Shown here: positions 63,868 to 64,000 of the stretch, piece by piece
Position numbering within the stretch: the stretch's first letter is position 1
How the letters are laid out: each line of letters starts with the position of its first letter
Assembly (NCBI GenBank): GCA_965226285.1
Contig: CBDDCQ010000006.1
Location: 372,001 to 436,000 of the forward strand
Direction of reading: 5' to 3'
DNA length: 64,000 nt
Source: CBDDCQ01 sp965226285
GTDB lineage: Bacteria > Bacteroidota > Bacteroidia > Flavobacteriales > Ichthyobacteriaceae
Position numbers and translations under genes: made by a program
The notes under the pieces: model-generated
What the model saw: only the letters and a program-made list of their open reading frames with translations
The model's database searches: none
Told to the model about the DNA's origin: nothing

Positions 63868-64000
63868 ATGAAAATTATGGAAATAAAAAATAGATATTTT
63901 TTTAGTTTATTAGCATTCATATTTTCTATAAGCCAACTGACCCAATGTACTAAAGACGATAAGCCTTCTGAAAAGAGCAAACACGCATTGATAATCTCCT
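63868..64000 (+). CDS. Array gene 4: repeat surface lipoprotein (5' end only)
   Basis: 44 codons to the window edge. Signal peptide with the same core as genes 1 and 3 (LLAFIFSISQLTQC) and TKDDK after the lipid Cys, then the start of the DUF5018-like domain (ALIIS). The ATG at 63868 is used; an in-frame ATG at 63877 is an alternative. The rest lies outside the window. Confidence 0.85.
   Translation, partial: MKIMEIKNRYFFSLLAFIFSISQLTQCTKDDKPSEKSKHALIIS

Noticed and set aside
49770..64000. Type IX secretion C-terminal domain on the array proteins
   Set aside because: The proteins are lipoproteins and end in a short conserved AKVxxW tail after the LRRs, not in a recognisable T9SS domain.

Overview
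The window reads as a chromosomal segment of an AT-rich member of the Bacteroidetes, most likely class Flavobacteriia. The grounds are family content (DUF6089, DUF3098, DUF4293 and LptE-type proteins, GH92, POT transporter), the near absence of Shine-Dalgarno sites, and many promoters with the Bacteroidetes -7 box TAnnTTTG, often with TTG/TTTG about 20-24 bases upstream. Surface-glycan and host-glycoprotein genes together with several decaying genes suggest a host-associated lifestyle. A fish-pathogen relative such as Ichthyobacterium would fit, but that is a guess and was not checked.

Left part (1-13.3 kb, all minus strand): the 5' part of aconitase; a five-gene operon (prolyl oligopeptidase, mannose-1-phosphate guanylyltransferase, NAD-dependent epimerase, GT2 glycosyltransferase, PAP2 phosphatase) that looks like surface polysaccharide or lipid-linked sugar synthesis; then a four-gene operon (CBM9-like protein, GHL10-like hydrolase, GH92 alpha-mannosidase, glycosylasparaginase) that looks like an N-glycan/glycopeptide harvesting set. 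From 13.3 to 22 kb come a DUF4145 protein, RseP, a broken Mpl-type Mur ligase, a WG-repeat protein, small conserved proteins and LptE.

An accessory island lies at 22.0-27.4 kb. It holds a candidate pseudoknotted RNA, a dead IS200/IS605 TnpB with its right-end hairpin, and a compact operon of a small unknown protein, an SNF2-like helicase, an IbrA-like PAPS-reductase-family protein and an IbrB-like ParB-fold protein. From 27.5 to 49.4 kb the content is mostly core: VanZ, GcvH, RlmD with two linked conserved proteins, ABC-F, CBS protein, NAD kinase, tandem DUF6089 proteins, UppS, FtsX, DUF3098, UppP, POT transporter, HemC and tRNA-His. Interspersed are a DUF6786 lipoprotein, a MORN/YwqK repeat protein, a frameshifted GH63-like hydrolase and an Asp-box (sialidase-like) lipoprotein.

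The right end (49.6-64 kb) is the most striking part: four consecutive same-strand paralogues of a very large surface-lipoprotein family. Each has a lipoprotein signal with the Bacteroidetes surface-export motif after the lipid Cys and a DUF5018-like N-terminal domain. The three copies long enough to show it then carry a variable number of ~99-residue repeats I do not recognise and a BspA-type leucine-rich-repeat C-terminus. Each sits behind a near-identical promoter module, and the three whose ends are in the window finish at the same terminator hairpin. Copy 1 is riddled with indels, copy 2 is intact (2120 aa), copy 3 is shifted by a 34-bp tandem duplication, and copy 4 runs off the edge. 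The arrangement suggests an expandable, recombining family of surface antigens or adhesins.
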